A program made the position numbers and the translations under genes. The notes below the pieces were generated by a model that saw nothing but the letters and a program-made list of their open reading frames with translations, was not told where the DNA came from and ran no database searches. Shown one piece after another: positions 10,959-22,990 of a stretch of 64,000 bases of DNA; the stretch's first letter is position 1, and every line of letters starts with the position of its first letter. The DNA is from Cristatella mucedo (Eukaryota; Bryozoa; Phylactolaemata; Cristatellidae). Location of the stretch: assembly GCA_009760855.2 (NCBI GenBank), contig WPIO01000011.1, forward strand, positions 7,962,001 through 8,026,000. Reading direction: 5' to 3'.

Positions 10959-11120
10959 CGTTTCTTATTCCAGTGTGATCCGCGCACGGTCCTGTATCCT
11001 CGGTCGGTGTGCAGGAGCTGCCAAAAAGCCAGCCTGCGACCAAGCCACTTTGCACTTGAGTCCACGCACACAGACTTCGAGATAAAGGCACACCGAAGTC
11101 GCATGAGCTTATGAGTTGAC
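10959..11120 (-). CDS. MAM gene exon: N-terminal part of MAM domain 1
   Basis: Minus-strand exon of 162 bases, acceptor TTCATTTTGAAG, donor AACG|GTAAAT, phase 1 at both ends. It encodes about 54 residues starting GQLISSCDFG, then SLCAWTQVQSG, AGWLFGSSC and DTGPCADHTG. This fits the start of a MAM domain: C-D-F, the second cysteine in L-C-x-W, a W about 12 residues later, and the T-G-P-x-x-D-H-T motif. Two further cysteines (GSSC and GPC) are not part of the usual four and may form a local disulfide. Joined to 8597-8782 and 7207-7395 it gives one complete MAM domain of about 170 residues. Exons farther upstream were not identified. Confidence 0.9.
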
Positions 11121-11639
11121 CTTCAAAATGAACATTATAATCGTGATAATTTGTGCAGTAACGCTTGCTGCAGTTATATGGGTCGGACTCTTCTTAACTT
11201 AACTAGGTCAGTGAAAGAAAGTAGGCTATTACGGTAGGGGCTCAAGTTAAATAAGGCACAGCAGCATCCAGTCAGCAGCCGGATAATAGGCATTTTGCTC
11301 ATCGGAGTGTCTTGCTTTGATATTGATAGCTATCGACAGATTGATTCACAAAATATAATAACAGATGCAAGAACAAAATACTATTTTTATGCAGATCATA
11401 TTGAGGTAGCTTGGTTTCAGGATTAAAAATATATATATAGCGTTCTAAGAGATATAAAAAATCTGGTTACAAGCGCTTGAAATACAATAGCATGTATGCA
11501 CACGATTGTGGTTAATTTAAGCACACATGACATAATATGCAAACGGACAGAGTAAATATAGTGAACAACAAATTTTTAGCCATGTTTAATACTTCTTTAA
11601 GTCAGGGGGAAATAAAGTGAGTGCGTGCATTTTTCGGGA

Positions 11640-12010
11640 TTTCCGGTCGGTAGAAACTAAAGGTATTGTCACCGAATAGCTTGAGGGTGATTTGAAAAAT
11701 GGCTGCTCAACCAAAGTCTGAGGAGCAGGTAGTAAAATCAGGGCCATAGGCGCCTGTTTCTCAGATTTTCAGCAGAGAAAGAGAACAAATAGAACTACAA
11801 TTAAAGTGACTGCAACTCCAAATCAAGGGATTCTTGATCAGAAGCCACGGCAGGTTGTGAGAAGTAGAACAATGTGACAGTTACGACGTTCTCACCAGAC
11901 ATGCCTACCTTCTGAGTTTCGCAACATAAGTGAGCGCAAGCATTTCACAGGCGAGGAGAAAATTACAGAAGCCCAGATGCAATGGCACTACCACACGGAC
12001 TAACTTGGAT
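11640..12010 (-). mobile_element. Old LINE-A relic
   Basis: Weak but collinear match to the ORF2 C-terminal part of LINE-A in minus orientation (ATTGTCACCGAATAGCTTGA, later CACGGCAGGTTGTGAGAAG). It lies just upstream of a better preserved copy. Confidence 0.5.
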
Positions 12011-12054
12011 TTTCTGAACTTATTTAAGCAAGCACATGCAAGTGTTAGTTCTAT

Positions 12055-12990
12055 AATAATAATAGTAATAATAACAATACATTTAATTTACACCCTCAGG
12101 CAACTCGATCTCTTTCTAGGCGCTTTACATTTGCTGCAAAGGAAGCACGATCGAATGGTAAGTGGTAGCATTCTCAATAACCTAAAAGAATAACCTGGTT
12201 ATGGGTGATATACACAGGTTTAGAATTCCAGAATGGTTAGTGGTAGCAAGCACAGTGTCAGCATGCACGAACACATAAAGACATATCACAGGGGTCCACT
12301 AAATGCTGTCATAAATAGATTATTTTTTAGTTTTCTTTTGAAATGTGGACAAGTCAGGGGATTTAGTGACTCAATTCGGGAGTCAGTTCCAGGCTTTGGA
12401 ACCTTACGAACTAAAGGCACTGTCTCCAAAGGATTTGAGGTTTGTAGGAGGCATAGGTAAATAGTTAGATTACGAAAGGCGGGTGGCACGATGTTTAGCC
12501 TGATGGGGGAGTAGACCTGATCAGTAGTCTGGAGCCAAAGAATAAAAGGACCAAAAAGTGAGTGACAAAACCTTGAAGTCGGTGTGTTGCTTGTCTGGGA
12601 GCCAGTTGAGGTCGCGAGAAGTGGTGAGATGTGGCAGCTGCGACGCTCATGACAGACAAGTCTAGCGGCAGAGTTTTGTTTGGCCAGAGTTTTTACCTAA
12701 GACCGCATTTCTAAGTATGTCATTGTACAAGTGAAGCAATGCTGACTCTGTGGAGTGATTAGCTCTAAAACTAGACCGGAACTTACTAGCTTGTTTTGAA
12801 GTTTCAATGTATCAGTAGCTGTTCTGCCAAGACTCGTTCCAGTGTCTTTTATAGGAACCGTAGGAGGAAGACTTTGCAGAATTTCTGATGGTTTAGTATT
12901 GGTTTCTTAATTAGTGGCCTGACTACAGCCTTTTAGAAAGGTTTTTGGACAAGACCTGAGGCTAATTAGTATTTTTTTTATAATTATGTA
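12055..12990 (-). mobile_element. LINE-A copy with 3' end and RT fragment
   Basis: Starts with the (TAA)n tail and GCAACTCGATCTCTTTCTAG, continues through the ORF2 C-terminus to about 12690, then jumps to reverse-transcriptase sequence (12690-12990), so an internal part is deleted. Confidence 0.8.
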
Positions 12991-13051
12991 TAGTAGCAGC
13001 AGATCGGTGCATTGTAGAAGCAGGAAAGTGTGAATAGTGTCCAGATGACTA

Positions 13052-13190
13052 GTAGCCGAGCTGGTTTGGTACTGTGGTTACGGTGCTCGCCCTGACCAAG
13101 GTCTGGGTGAGGTCGTGGGCTCGAGCCCCGAGGCGTATGTGAAGCACCTGAATAGAGATTACGCTCTCTTGTGGCGCTATACAATTGAAT
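13052..13190 (+). mobile_element. SINE-A, near complete
   Basis: tRNA-like head (AGCCGAGCTGGTTTGG), GGTGCTCGCCCTGACCAAGG, B box GTGGGCTCGAGCCCC, then the LINE-A-like tail and ACAATTGAATT. Internal A and B boxes suggest RNA polymerase III transcription when active. Confidence 0.9.
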
Positions 13191-13211
13191 TATTTTTCAT
13201 ATTTAACAGTC

Positions 13212-13640
13212 TTCTTCGATTGGGATAGAAACTTCAAGACTAGGTCGCTGGTGACCTTGAATGCGGACATTGAGGTGCCGCAAGGAATTGAGGGAAGGTT
13301 TCCAGGGGGGAACTTCCATCTTAGGGATGGACTGCCTGATCCTGTCTATCTTGTTGACAAAGAAGCTAGAGAAAATGGCAGCTATATCTTAACTAAAATC
13401 ACTAGGTAAGGAGCTAACCTGGAAATGGTTAAGGAGACGGTTAATTGTGGGGAAAAAGTCTAGGGGACTATCAGTCTCCTTTGATCGGGATATTAACTAC
13501 AGGACGAGGTCACTAGTGACCTCCTTGAATGTAGACATTGAGGTGCTGCATGGAATTGAGGGAATGGATTCCCGGGGACATGCTGCCACCCTAGGTATGA
13601 CCTCCCTGATCTTGTCTTATCTTGTATACCTCATCTTGAT
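13212..13640 (-). mobile_element. Duplicated LINE-A segment upstream of RT
   Basis: Two similar segments (about 13212-13400 and 13465-13640) share GACATTGAGGTGC and GGAATTGAGGGAA. They match, in reverse, the pre-RT region seen in the plus-strand LINE at 15.0 kb. The repeat spacing is about 255 bases. Confidence 0.65.
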
Positions 13641-13699
13641 ACAAATCTGTAAGAGAAAAGCATGCAAACTTTATTTATTTATGCTTACACGTGATCTCA

Positions 13700-14030
13700 T
13701 CTTCATTGGTCTTCACGACAAAACGAAGCGTAGATTTTTTGAAGCCCATGCCTCCAGATTATGCCCTATAAATCTTTAACTTGCTACCAAATGACATTGA
13801 TAATTCATTGAGTTTGTGAAATTTAAGATGAAGTTAAACGCCAATACGCTCCTCATCGTACTAGCTCAATCCATTTGCATTGCTGCATATGCACTTAATC
13901 GAGCTCAAACTATGCACATTATTAAAACTGAGCTTCTTTTTAATCGTATGTAAAGCGCTTATGAAGAAATTTAGTTTTCATAGGGTTTATACAAAAATAT
14001 TAGTGTTACTATTGTTATTAGTATTGTTAT
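13700..14030 (+). mobile_element. Old LINE 3' end
   Basis: Decayed coding similarity to the end of a CR1/L2-like ORF (open frame 13447-13779), then GTAAAGCGCTTATGAAG and a TTATTAGTATTG tail as in LINE-A 3' ends. Confidence 0.5.
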
Positions 14031-14749
14031 TTCTAGATAACAGTGAGTGGCATTCTAGAGCACTGCATAATGTGCTGTCATAACCATAGATCAGTGAAAA
14101 CTGGCCCAGGAGTCACCATTTTAAGCCATTCGTTTCTCAATTTCAAATCGTTAGCAGTCCTCTCAAAGCAGTCGTTCGAGCGTCTCGTTTTAATTCCTCC
14201 TACAGCAAGGTGCCAATCGTGGAAAGAATCACGTCCACTTTTATCTCAAAATTTTATTATCCTATTTTGATCCGGTGTGCAATAAATTGACATTTTCCCG
14301 TCATAGTTGATTTTATTTTAAACGTTTATTTTGATGACGTAACTGAAGTCTTAAGTACTGAATGTAGTGCACTGACTGAATCTTTTTCTCTTGTGACTCA
14401 AGCGCATGACGATACACACAGCAAGTGTCAAACACTCAATCGGGGTTTCCCCCGCAAGTGTAGGCCACCACCACCTATGTTTACAAAATTATGGTCGTCT
14501 GATCATATGCTCGGACTTTCATCATTCTACAGTGCAGTGCGTGCCCTCTGCCGTAGCCAAAATCATCTGTGAATTGCGAAACCTCGAGATTCTTGAAGTC
14601 AATGTTTTCGGAGCCACAGTATCCTCTTCCCCTGCTTCTCAGTCCCCCTTCAGACCCATCATAATTGGTGAAATTGTAGAATGCGATACTTGCTGACGTT
14701 CTTACATGGTTTGCGCCCCTGACTACGTGCATTGTGGCCCTTACTCAGA

Positions 14750-17125
14750 CGGCCTATAGTTTGCTGCAGAAATGAAATTAGCTAGATCTACTAAGCTCAA
14801 GCTTGAGAAAGCATACAAAAGATCAACATTGGCTGCCCATCGTCAGGCATACGAATACTTCTGTAAATTATGCTGATCGATCCTTGCAAAGACCAAGTCT
14901 AGCTTCTGCAAATATATTGCTGAATCACAGATGCACAACCCAAACATTCTGAGGTCATATATCGATCATCTTCTTTGCCGCTCTTAGGGTTAAGCTCCTT
15001 ACCTAATGATCCTTTTGGTGATCTGGGTGATCGCTTATCTAGCTTATTCGTCAGCACAATAGACGAGGTCAGCGAGTTCATGTCCAAGGTTGCAGCATCC
15101 CCTCTGGACTCTCGTCCCCTGACTAATATAAACACAGGACTCCTGTACGTTAATTCCGTGCACTGCCTCGTGTCTACAGTCAGTGATCGTAATAATGATC
15201 ATATCTTAAAATGCATCCCTCGGTCAAAGAAGAGAGCCAGTCCTCTATACCCTATTCCCACTGCCCTACTTCTGAGGCGCACAGATCTGCTCCTGTAATG
15301 AATAACTAGCATGATAAATATGTCCTTAGCATCGGGTCATGCGCCTGCACCTAAACAAAAAGGGCGTTGTTATTCCACTAACTAAAAATGCAATACCGAC
15401 CATGAGAGCTTGAGTAGCTTCGACCTACTCTTACGTGAATCGTCTCTATCCGAGAAACTGGGGCGAGTTGTAGTACACTAGCAGAACACTTACATAGAAA
15501 CCTCACACTTGGCAAGCAAGTTCCAGTCGGGATTTAGGGCTAATCACTAAACGGAGTTAGCATTGCTCGGTGTGTAAAACTGCCTTCCCTGGAACGAAGA
15601 CTTGGGAAAGTCTCTCTGCTTATTGTGCTTGATATTTCGCCAGCGTTTAATATAATTTATCGCACAGCTCTTATCGAGCACCACTCATTTCGGCAGGGAA
15701 TCACTGGCACTTAATGAAATACTAGGGACCCTATCTCGATTAGAGACTCCCGAGTATTTATGTAAACGGACTAAGGTCATTCAAGAACTACTGAAGTTCG
15801 AGGTGCGGCATAACTCTGTGCTCGGTCTGCTTCTTTTCCCAGTTTATACTCCCCCTCATGCCGATGCGATCGCTAAGCGCAATCTAGGTTTTCACTTCTA
15901 TGCAGATGACACTCAGTTGTACTTTTGGTTTGACCATGAAACTCTCCAGCACGTCGAATTCTCCGAACAACATTGCTCTATGTAATGCTGGGATCAGTAC
16001 ATTAATGGCAGGGAACTTTCTCAAGTAAATGACGACCAAACCAACTTACTAGCTAAGGTGAAAACGTCGGAAACTGAAAAGATTTATTGCTCACCATCAG
16101 CTTCGCCATCATATTTCTTATGGCATCAGCAGATAATCCATGTGTCCTTCTCAAATTGACTATTCACTATATGAACACATCAGCTCCACATTCAAATGTG
16201 CCATCTTTAGCTGCTTAACTGGCTAAAACTTGGTCATGCTTAGACAGGAATTCTATGCCCAAATTGATCTATGCATTTGTAACATCTTTTCTAAATTTCT
16301 CTTACTCACTATTTGCTGGTCTACCGGTCTGAGCAATAAGGTGCTTACATTTGTTGCAAAACTCTGCACCTACGTTTTTCTGTCGTGAGCGTCGCCGTTG
16401 ATATATCACAACTCTTCTGGCCTAGCTGCACTTGCTCCCAATCAAGCAGCCTATTGAAGATAAGGTTCTGCGTCTTACTTGTAGGTCCCTCCATTTTCTA
16501 TCTTCAGCCTACCGATCGCTCCCACCAGGCCAAGCATGTTACAACCCACTGACCTGACTCAAATCACTTAGCAGTACTGCGTACGTGAGCCGAGATGGCA
16601 TACTAGGTAAGGCAGTTGCTCTTAATGTCCTCGGCCTTGAGGTTGTGGATTTGAATCCTGTGGTGGGCAATCCTCTATTGCCGCTGCAAGTGGTGGCGAT
16701 AGCTTTAAAAGCTCTCCTGTCGCTATACAAAATAGGCTATTAAATCAGCTAGTATTTTTTACGAACCTCTAAAACATTGGAGACCGTGGATTTAGTTCGT
16801 ATGCTCTCTCCCAAAGCCTGGAACTCACCAGACTGACGTCATGACATTTCTTGACACGACATTTAAAAAAAAGCTTAAAACACACCTGTTTATTACTGCA
16901 TTAAATTGGTCCTTGTGGTTCTTTCTTTGTGTGGCAATGCCCCTTCTGCTACTAACGGTCTCTATATATACGTTGACCCTATGGATGTCCGCCTAACAAT
17001 GTTATAATTGACTTCATTGCCAATTTTACCACTAGTCACTCGGGCATGCTTTCCTTGCTAATTAGGTAATATGCCTAGAATGATATCCAGTTCTCTAAGG
17101 GCACTATACAAATGTGTTATTATTA
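14750..17125 (+). mobile_element. LINE-A copy with RT catalytic motif
   Basis: The longest plus-strand copy. The region before RT (frame 14975-15298) is followed by a decayed reverse-transcriptase domain: VLDISPAFN near 15630 and FYADDTQLY near 15896-15922, with the catalytic YADD at 15899-15910. The ORF2 C-terminus (RLDFCNSLLAG counterpart near 16290) and 3' end with a TTATTATTATAC tail follow. Many stops are present, so it is dead. A SINE-B is inserted at 16585-16755. Confidence 0.85.
16585..16755 (+). mobile_element. SINE-B inserted in LINE-A
   Basis: tRNA-like head (GTGAGCCGAGATGG, AGGCAGTTGCTC), B-box-like GGTTGTGGATTTGAATCC, then the SINE-B body (TTGCCGCTGCAAGTGGTGG) and end AAATCAGCTAGTATT. 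LINE-A sequence lies on both sides. Confidence 0.85.
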
Positions 17126-17564
17126 TACTGTTAATCGACATGATAGTTCCTCAGCATTCGCTGTGGCATAAATGCAAGAGGTTGATAGCGAGATACCTAA
17201 CCCGTGACTCGTCAACATGCTGATTCAGACAATGGTACTGCATCCACATCCTAACTAGGTGTGGCGTCTTTTCTTTATGATCTCTGTGCACGTAATGGTG
17301 GTAATCAAGGCACATCCAGCGTGAGAAAGATGCCTGAAAGACCAAGTCTACTCAAACAAATCACATAAACTATTGGCAGGTTATGTATTCTAACACCTTA
17401 CCAGCTAAACTCTTCGTTATCGAAGTTTGCTAATCTTTCAACGAATCTGAGAGTCACGATACATCTTGTCACAGCGTGGTCAAAAAATTGATACTCAGGT
17501 TATTTATCGACTAGGCATCTTGGAGATATTCATCAGCTAGAAGAGCTAAGGTAGCCATAAATAA

Positions 17565-17736
17565 TACTAGCTGATTTAACAGCCTCTTTTTGTGTAGCAA
17601 CAGAAGAGTCTTGACGGCTATTACCACCGCTTGCAATGGCGATAAAGGATCGCCCACCACAGGATTCGAACCCATGACCTCGAGGCCGAGGTCGTGAAAA
17701 GCCACCGCCTTACCGAATGACCCATTACGGCTCACC
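17565..17736 (-). mobile_element. SINE-B copy
   Basis: Minus-oriented SINE-B: ACTAGCTGATTTAACAGCC at the 3' end, CACCGCTTGCAATGGCG in the body, then GGATTCGAACCCATGACC as B box and CCACCGCCTTACC near the head. Confidence 0.9.
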
Positions 17737-18039
17737 ATGGGTGTGGCTGTAATCTTTCTTCCGCCGTTCTCCTCACTAACTCCCTCTGCAAATGACTTTA
17801 TAATCTTACTAATACTCTAATAGTAGTGCGAAAGCTCATCAGTGGACATTAAAGATGAACAATAGAATTCTAAGCTAATGAAAGCGCCTCCCAGGCTCCA
17901 ACCAGCTACGAATTTGGCACTGATGCCACTAACCACCCGACACTGACATGCCATTCATGTGTTGGACCAGCGATCGCCAAATCGCACGGCTCAACCTTCC
18001 AAATTACTCCCAAATGCCTTGTATGGTAATAGCAATATA

Positions 18040-18375
18040 ATGTAATGTATCTCCGTCTGTAACTCCGCAAAGTCATAAAGACCACGTGGGTGTTACGCAG
18101 GAGAGTTTGTATAGCGCTCTCACAGCCTAAGTGGCTTTCGGTCGGCATTCGGTAGCCAACAGACTTCGTCTCACGCAACAAAGAGAAATTGGGAAGCATA
18201 GCAGAGTCAGGAGAGCAGTTGAGGTAGTGAGTAGAATAGAAGTAGCAGCTCAGGACCGCTGAAAAGGATGTGCCATAGTCGGCAGTAGGAGAGTAGTTGT
18301 CGTTTCGTAAGAATTGTGGAAGCGAGTTCCACAGTCTAGGACCTGCAGAGCTAAAGCTTCTGTCGCCAACTGTCT
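18040..18375 (-). mobile_element. LINE-B 3' fragment
   Basis: Begins TAATGTAATGTATCTCCG and matches the LINE-B copy at 6.1 kb without its LINE-A insertion. It ends near CTTCTGTCGCCAACTGTC. Confidence 0.8.
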
Positions 18376-18489
18376 AGAGAAAAGAATAAGATATGTAGTT
18401 GCTAAGAGTCCGATTGCCGAAGAGCTGAGCCCATTTACATGAATTTCTTCGGAGGCTAAGGATCGTAGGCTAAGGTTCTAATTTAGGGC

Positions 18490-18803
18490 TCAGGAGGCTT
18501 GGGATTCATCGGATTTGGAAGACGTTAATATGAGCGGCAACGATGAATGACCGTCATCGGGAAATACTTTGGCAATGAGGGAGAGAGCTCGTGGAGCGGT
18601 CTCTATCCGCTCACTATGTTCTTGCCCATGTGCAGATTGTGAACTGTGTGGACATACAATTACTGATGACGGGCCGAGGGTGATGGCTGCCTCTGAAAGT
18701 GGTTCCCTGTACATTGCCTGCTGCAGACTGCAGTCAGTGGGATTTTCAACGTCTCTGACAGCCGAGGCGTCGAAAGCTAAGCGTTCTCGAGAGCCTGCTT
18801 ATG
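18490..18803 (-). CDS. Candidate terminal exon, unknown protein
   Basis: Minus-strand open frame of about 103 codons ending in TGA at 18490-18492, beginning after a possible acceptor (ACCATAAGCAG). The product is Ser/Pro-rich with mixed charges, has no helix hydrophobic enough to cross a membrane, and ends KSDESQAS. It could be a cytoplasmic tail or a chance frame. A short match to the LINE-A endonuclease region (ACGTCTCTGACAGC, also at 29.2 kb) argues for a retrotransposon relic instead. No domain is recognised. Confidence 0.22.
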
Positions 18804-18829
18804 GTACAGACTGATCCCTGCACCATAAA

Positions 18830-19544
18830 GAACATTAGTCTAGTGGCCTATTTGGCTTGGAAAATTCAGAGCCACTGCCTTACTGATTGATGTCATACAC
18901 AATGCATGTTTTCTATCAAGCACCTTTGACACCGCTAGCATTACCAGCATATTGCACAGACTACAGGTGGCTTGGGCATGCACGGGCTCACTGGAGTATC
19001 AGAACTATTCCTCTAATAAAGGCTATATATGCAAGCTCATCATTTCATTCAATGTCCTACTGTTCGGTTGAGACATTGCACTGCTCAGCGGCAGGTTCAA
19101 CAAAGAAACAAAAGCTGCCACAAAAAAGGAAGTGACATCGGGATTCCCAGCTAATGCCTAAAGGCGAGCGCAATTGATAACATGGTGGCGTTCAAGTGGC
19201 CTCCACATATAACGTACCGGTGCTGCTGCCCACAGTAAGAAGCAGAGCGACAAAGGCTGAGAGCGGAGACAACTCGGCCTTGTACATCTGTGAGGACGGT
19301 CTAATGCCGAGTGACCATAACAGGCCGTCAGTTGGTTTTGTTTGTACGTAGTACCAATTCCCTGCCTTGTTTATGACCGTGTTATCTGGCGAATCTCGAC
19401 TTGTGATCCTACGTTTTATCAGCGATCTAGAGTAGGTTTACCGAAATCAAGCTGCATATACTCTACCGCAGGCTATCTCTGCAGAGCCAGAGATTGCAGA
19501 GACGTGTGAAAGGGAGAGAGAGAGAAAGAGAGAGAGAGAGAGCA

Positions 19545-19584
<40 letters not shown>

Positions 19585-20000
19585 TGAGAGCGATAGAGGC
19601 TGGTTAGAAGAAACGTAAGAATCTATATTAGTATTAATTAAGTAAGAACTTCGTCAAGTCACTATCTACTCAAGTTTTCCTTACACTGCCATGTCCGTCT
19701 GTATAAGACCTGCTATGAGATTAGATTAGCAGTGGTCTACTTGACAGGACGTCTTTGGCCGGCATGCTCCCATGGCAAGGGCAGTCAAACGGAAAGCAGA
19801 GATGAAGATATTCGTTTTTCGGATGGTAATCAGGAGCTCAAGTGTAGCAACTAAAGAAACTCGGGCTAATCCTTAACCCGTCTCTTAGATTTTATACTTT
19901 AGGATGACGTCCGTTCAGTCTCAGAAAGCAGATGAACATTTGATTAGTATTCACTACCTGAGCCTATAGCTAGGGCTGCAAGCAAAGGTCAATGACATAT
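18830..20000. other. Unassigned sequence with a GA microsatellite
   Basis: Apart from the (GA)n tract at about 19510-19592 I recognised nothing. A polypyrimidine acceptor on the minus strand near 19118 has short open frames behind it but no domain. Confidence 0.4.
19510..19592 (+). repeat. (GA)n microsatellite
   Basis: Interrupted GA repeat of about 80 bases with scattered A and C changes. Confidence 0.95.
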
Positions 20001-20007
20001 CTTCAAT

Positions 20008-20105
20008 GGTTTGGCTGACGAGTTAAGGTGTTCGTCTTTGACGAGGTCGTCGTGTCGAGCTCTACGGCATATTTGTATGGTAACCTGCAGAGTGATTAAG
20101 TTTTC
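20008..20105 (+). mobile_element. Degenerate SINE-A
   Basis: GGTTTGGCTGACGAGTTAAG and GGTGTTCG match the SINE-A head; TCGTCGTGTCGAGCTC matches the B-box region; GTGATTAAGTTTTCT matches the tail. An AT array follows, as at two other copies. Confidence 0.55.
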
Positions 20106-20129
20106 TGATAGTGCAATACAGATTAAGTC

Positions 20130-20142
20130 TATACACACATAC

Positions 20143-20192
<50 letters not shown>

Positions 20193-20205
20193 GTGTGTGT
20201 ATATT
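20130..20205. repeat. (TA)n array with imperfect inverted flanks
   Basis: About 40 bases of TA flanked by TATACACACA on the left and TGTGTGTATA on the right, so the whole can fold back imperfectly. Confidence 0.8.
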
Positions 20206-20519
20206 TACTGTGTCAGCTGCTGTTGTATACATCTTCGCTAACATTGCCATCTTGCTTACATGCAGATTCTGTGTAGGTTGCTTTCTGCTTTGATAGTGAT
20301 TCTTTTAGAAGTTCAAGCTGCCAGTTTCCCTTACTGCGTACTTCCTACTTGCTCCACCCCAAGAGTGATGATGAGAAAACTGCTACTGTTAGAGAGGTAA
20401 GAGAGAGCTCTTTGCCTTGCATCACCGGTTGAATTTAAACCATCCATAATCGGCTTTTTTACTTGCTACCACATGATCTGAATCCCTAGATGTTAATAAT
20501 TATAATAATTATAATAATG

Positions 20520-20552
20520 TATTTTATATATATATATATATATATATAATAT
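20520..20552. repeat. (TA)n microsatellite
   Basis: Short TA array within an AT-rich LINE-A tail region that also holds TAATTATAA repeats. Confidence 0.85.
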
Positions 20553-20589
20553 ATTGTAATAAATAATTATAATAATTATATGTTATAAT

Positions 20590-21660
20590 TTGATAATTTG
20601 CATAGCATATTAAAAAAACTTAATCTCTTTCATGCTACTTTACAAAGGGTGGATATGAACCGTGATCAAACTATTAGTGGTAGCCTGCAAAGTGTCGACA
20701 AGCATAACATGGTTACAGATGACATGCACAGTATCAACTTATGAAAAAGTTTTAGTCGTAGCATGCACAGTGGCAAAACACAGAAGTAAGCAAATGACGA
20801 ATCACAATAACCAATAAATTATGTGATAACAAGCTGCATTTGTAGCTTCTTTGCTTCTTTTTTATTGCATCGTGTCATGAGATGTTGTGAAGTCAGTCGG
20901 AAGTGATATCCAGGCTTTGGGTTCATACGAACAGGAGGCATGCTCTCCAAAGGATTTAAGGTTCGTACGAGGTAAAGCTAAGCGATTCAATTCAGAAAGC
21001 GTTTGATGCAATTCTTAGCTTGATGAGAATTAGCTTTGAAAGGTAGGTTGTTGCCAGAGATTGAAGGGACCTAAAAGCGAGCGACAAAACCTTGAAGTCG
21101 ATCCGTTGCTTGACTTGGAGCCAGTGCAGGTCAGCGAGAAGTGGTGTGATGTGGTGTCTGCGACGCTCACGACAGACAAGCATAGCTGCAGGGTTTAGCA
21201 CCAGCTGTAAGAGCCTGATTGCACATGGCGGTAGGCCAGCAATCAGTGAGCTATAGAAGTCAAGGTGAGATGTCGCAAATGCACGGACCAACTTAGATGT
21301 GGTATCTATGTCTGAACAAGCCAGAATTATAGCGATGTTATGTAGCTAAAGTAGGCAGACTTGTCTCTGGATCTGATGTGGTCGTATAATGAAGGTCACT
21401 TTGGAGCATGACACTTGGATTTCATGAAGACAGGAGATATGCCGGCTGAGCTGATTTTGAGCGTTAGCCTTTCTGAACCAAACTTGGTATGCCCAAAAAT
21501 AGTAAGCTGGTTTCATCATCGCTAAATCTAAGAAAATGCTGTCAGCCATGTGTGGATGTCATCAATACATGTCGCAAGGGAGTTGAGAGAGTTCAACGTG
21601 CTGGAGGGCTGGGAGGGATCAAAGCAAAGATACAGGTGAGTGTGTCATTTGCATAGAAGT
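20590..21660 (-). mobile_element. LINE-A 3' part
   Basis: Minus-strand frame 20992-21291 encodes VRAFATSHLDFYSSLIAGLP and LLADLHWLQVKQRID, the ORF2 C-terminus. The 3' end (AACTTAATCTCTTTCATGC) is diverged. Confidence 0.8.
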
Positions 21661-21739
21661 GAAAGATTAGTAATAATGTAGTTCGTATGTATGTATCGTA
21701 TGCAGGCTCCTCTGATAAGCTACTGGTGAGCTGTTAGAA

Positions 21740-21960
21740 GCACCACCGAGAGGGGCCGGTGCACAGCTGTGGTCCGCCTGTGATGTGGTATGGACGCAGG
21801 CCGGTAACCAGCTGGTGGCCAGATGGTGGCTTCACCATCAGGGTCGGCCAGTGCACTGCTGTGGTCCGCCTTTGATGTGGCATGGACCAGCTGGTGGCCA
21901 GATGGTGGATTCACCATCAGGGTCGGCCGGTGCACAGCAGTGGTCGATGAGTCATCGGAG
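21740..21960. repeat. Tandem repeat, period about 80 bases
   Basis: A unit containing CAGCTGGTGGCCAGATGGTG, TCACCATCAGGGTCGGCC and GTGGTCCGCC occurs about two and a half times. It lies between two LINE-A copies and is open in several frames because of its composition; no protein is inferred. Confidence 0.8.
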
Positions 21961-22084
21961 TCGACCAGGGGAGGAGAGTTGTATGAGGGCAGGGGCTGTG
22001 GGAAGCCGTGCGCTCTTGGGCTCCGTGTGTTGGGAATAAACTGTCGGTGTTGGGCATCGGCTGGCTCTCTGCTGTGCATCCAAA

Positions 22085-22990
22085 CTACAAATAATAATTA
22101 TAATAATAATGTACTTGATAAAGCGCCCTCAGAGAACTCAATCTCTTTCTAGGCACTTTAGATTGTCCTCGTCAATCACATCGGCAAGAGGGAGAGTATA
22201 AACCGTGAAAAGAATTAGACCAAGCGCGGAGCTCTGAGGTACCCATATTCAGAGGTTTTACTGTTGATTTTATTGTCATCTGATTTTGGAAAGTTCTCTG
22301 CCATCCATGTCCAGGTGTCAACAATACATGCAACATGGAAGTTGAGAAAATTCGACGTACTATAGGAGTGGGGAATTAAAGCTATGGTACAACAGAGTGT
22401 CATTCGCATGGAAGTGCAAGCCTAGATTGAGCTTAACGATCGCATCGACGAGAGTGTGACCATAAACTGTACAAACAAGAGGACTAAGCACATAGCCGTG
22501 ATGTAACCTGTACTTTAGTTGTATCTCGGATGACCTTTGTTTGTATACAAGGATACTTTGGAGTCTACAGCCAAGATGTAACATGGATTATTGCAGTACA
22601 GAACCAGTGATTTCTATCCGAAATGAGATACTTTGAGAAGGGCTGGACGATCAATAGCTTAAATGCCGCCGAAAAATCAAGCAAAACAAGCGGAGAGACC
22701 GTACCCACGTCTACATTCCTGATAATGCAATTATGCACTCTTAGAAGCGTTGACTCTGTGGAGTGACTAGTTCTAAAATTCGACTGAAGCTTGCTTGCTA
22801 AGTTCGAATTTTTATTGTGAGAGTTCAGCTGGTCTGCCACGACTCTTTCGAATGTCTTTTATAGGAGCTGTAGAAGGGAGGCCTGGCAAAAGTGTCTTAA
22901 GATCTCTTGGTCCAGTTTCTTAGTTAGAGGCCTGACTACAGCCTTTTTGAATGGTGCTGCCACAAGGGCTGAGGCTAAAGAAATTATTAT
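22085..22990 (-). mobile_element. LINE-A copy with internal deletion
   Basis: 3' tail (TAATAATAATGTACTTGATA) is followed after about 80 bases by sequence from the RT palm and fingers. The minus frame 22565-22840 has SNFRTSHSTESTLLRV and VSPLVLLDFSAAF, typical of CR1/L2-like RT. The ORF2 C-terminus is missing. Confidence 0.8.

Noticed and set aside
14481-14732. 83-codon minus-strand frame reading YCGSENIDFKNLEVSQF
   Set aside because: It looks protein-like but has a poor acceptor, no domain and LINE sequence on both sides.
17640-17720. tRNA-like sequences with GGTTCGA-type B boxes
   Set aside because: All belong to SINE-A or SINE-B copies with non-tRNA bodies; none folds into a convincing full cloverleaf.
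19031-19117. Strong polypyrimidine acceptor on the minus strand followed by short open frames
   Set aside because: No frame encodes a recognisable feature and no upstream partner is identifiable.
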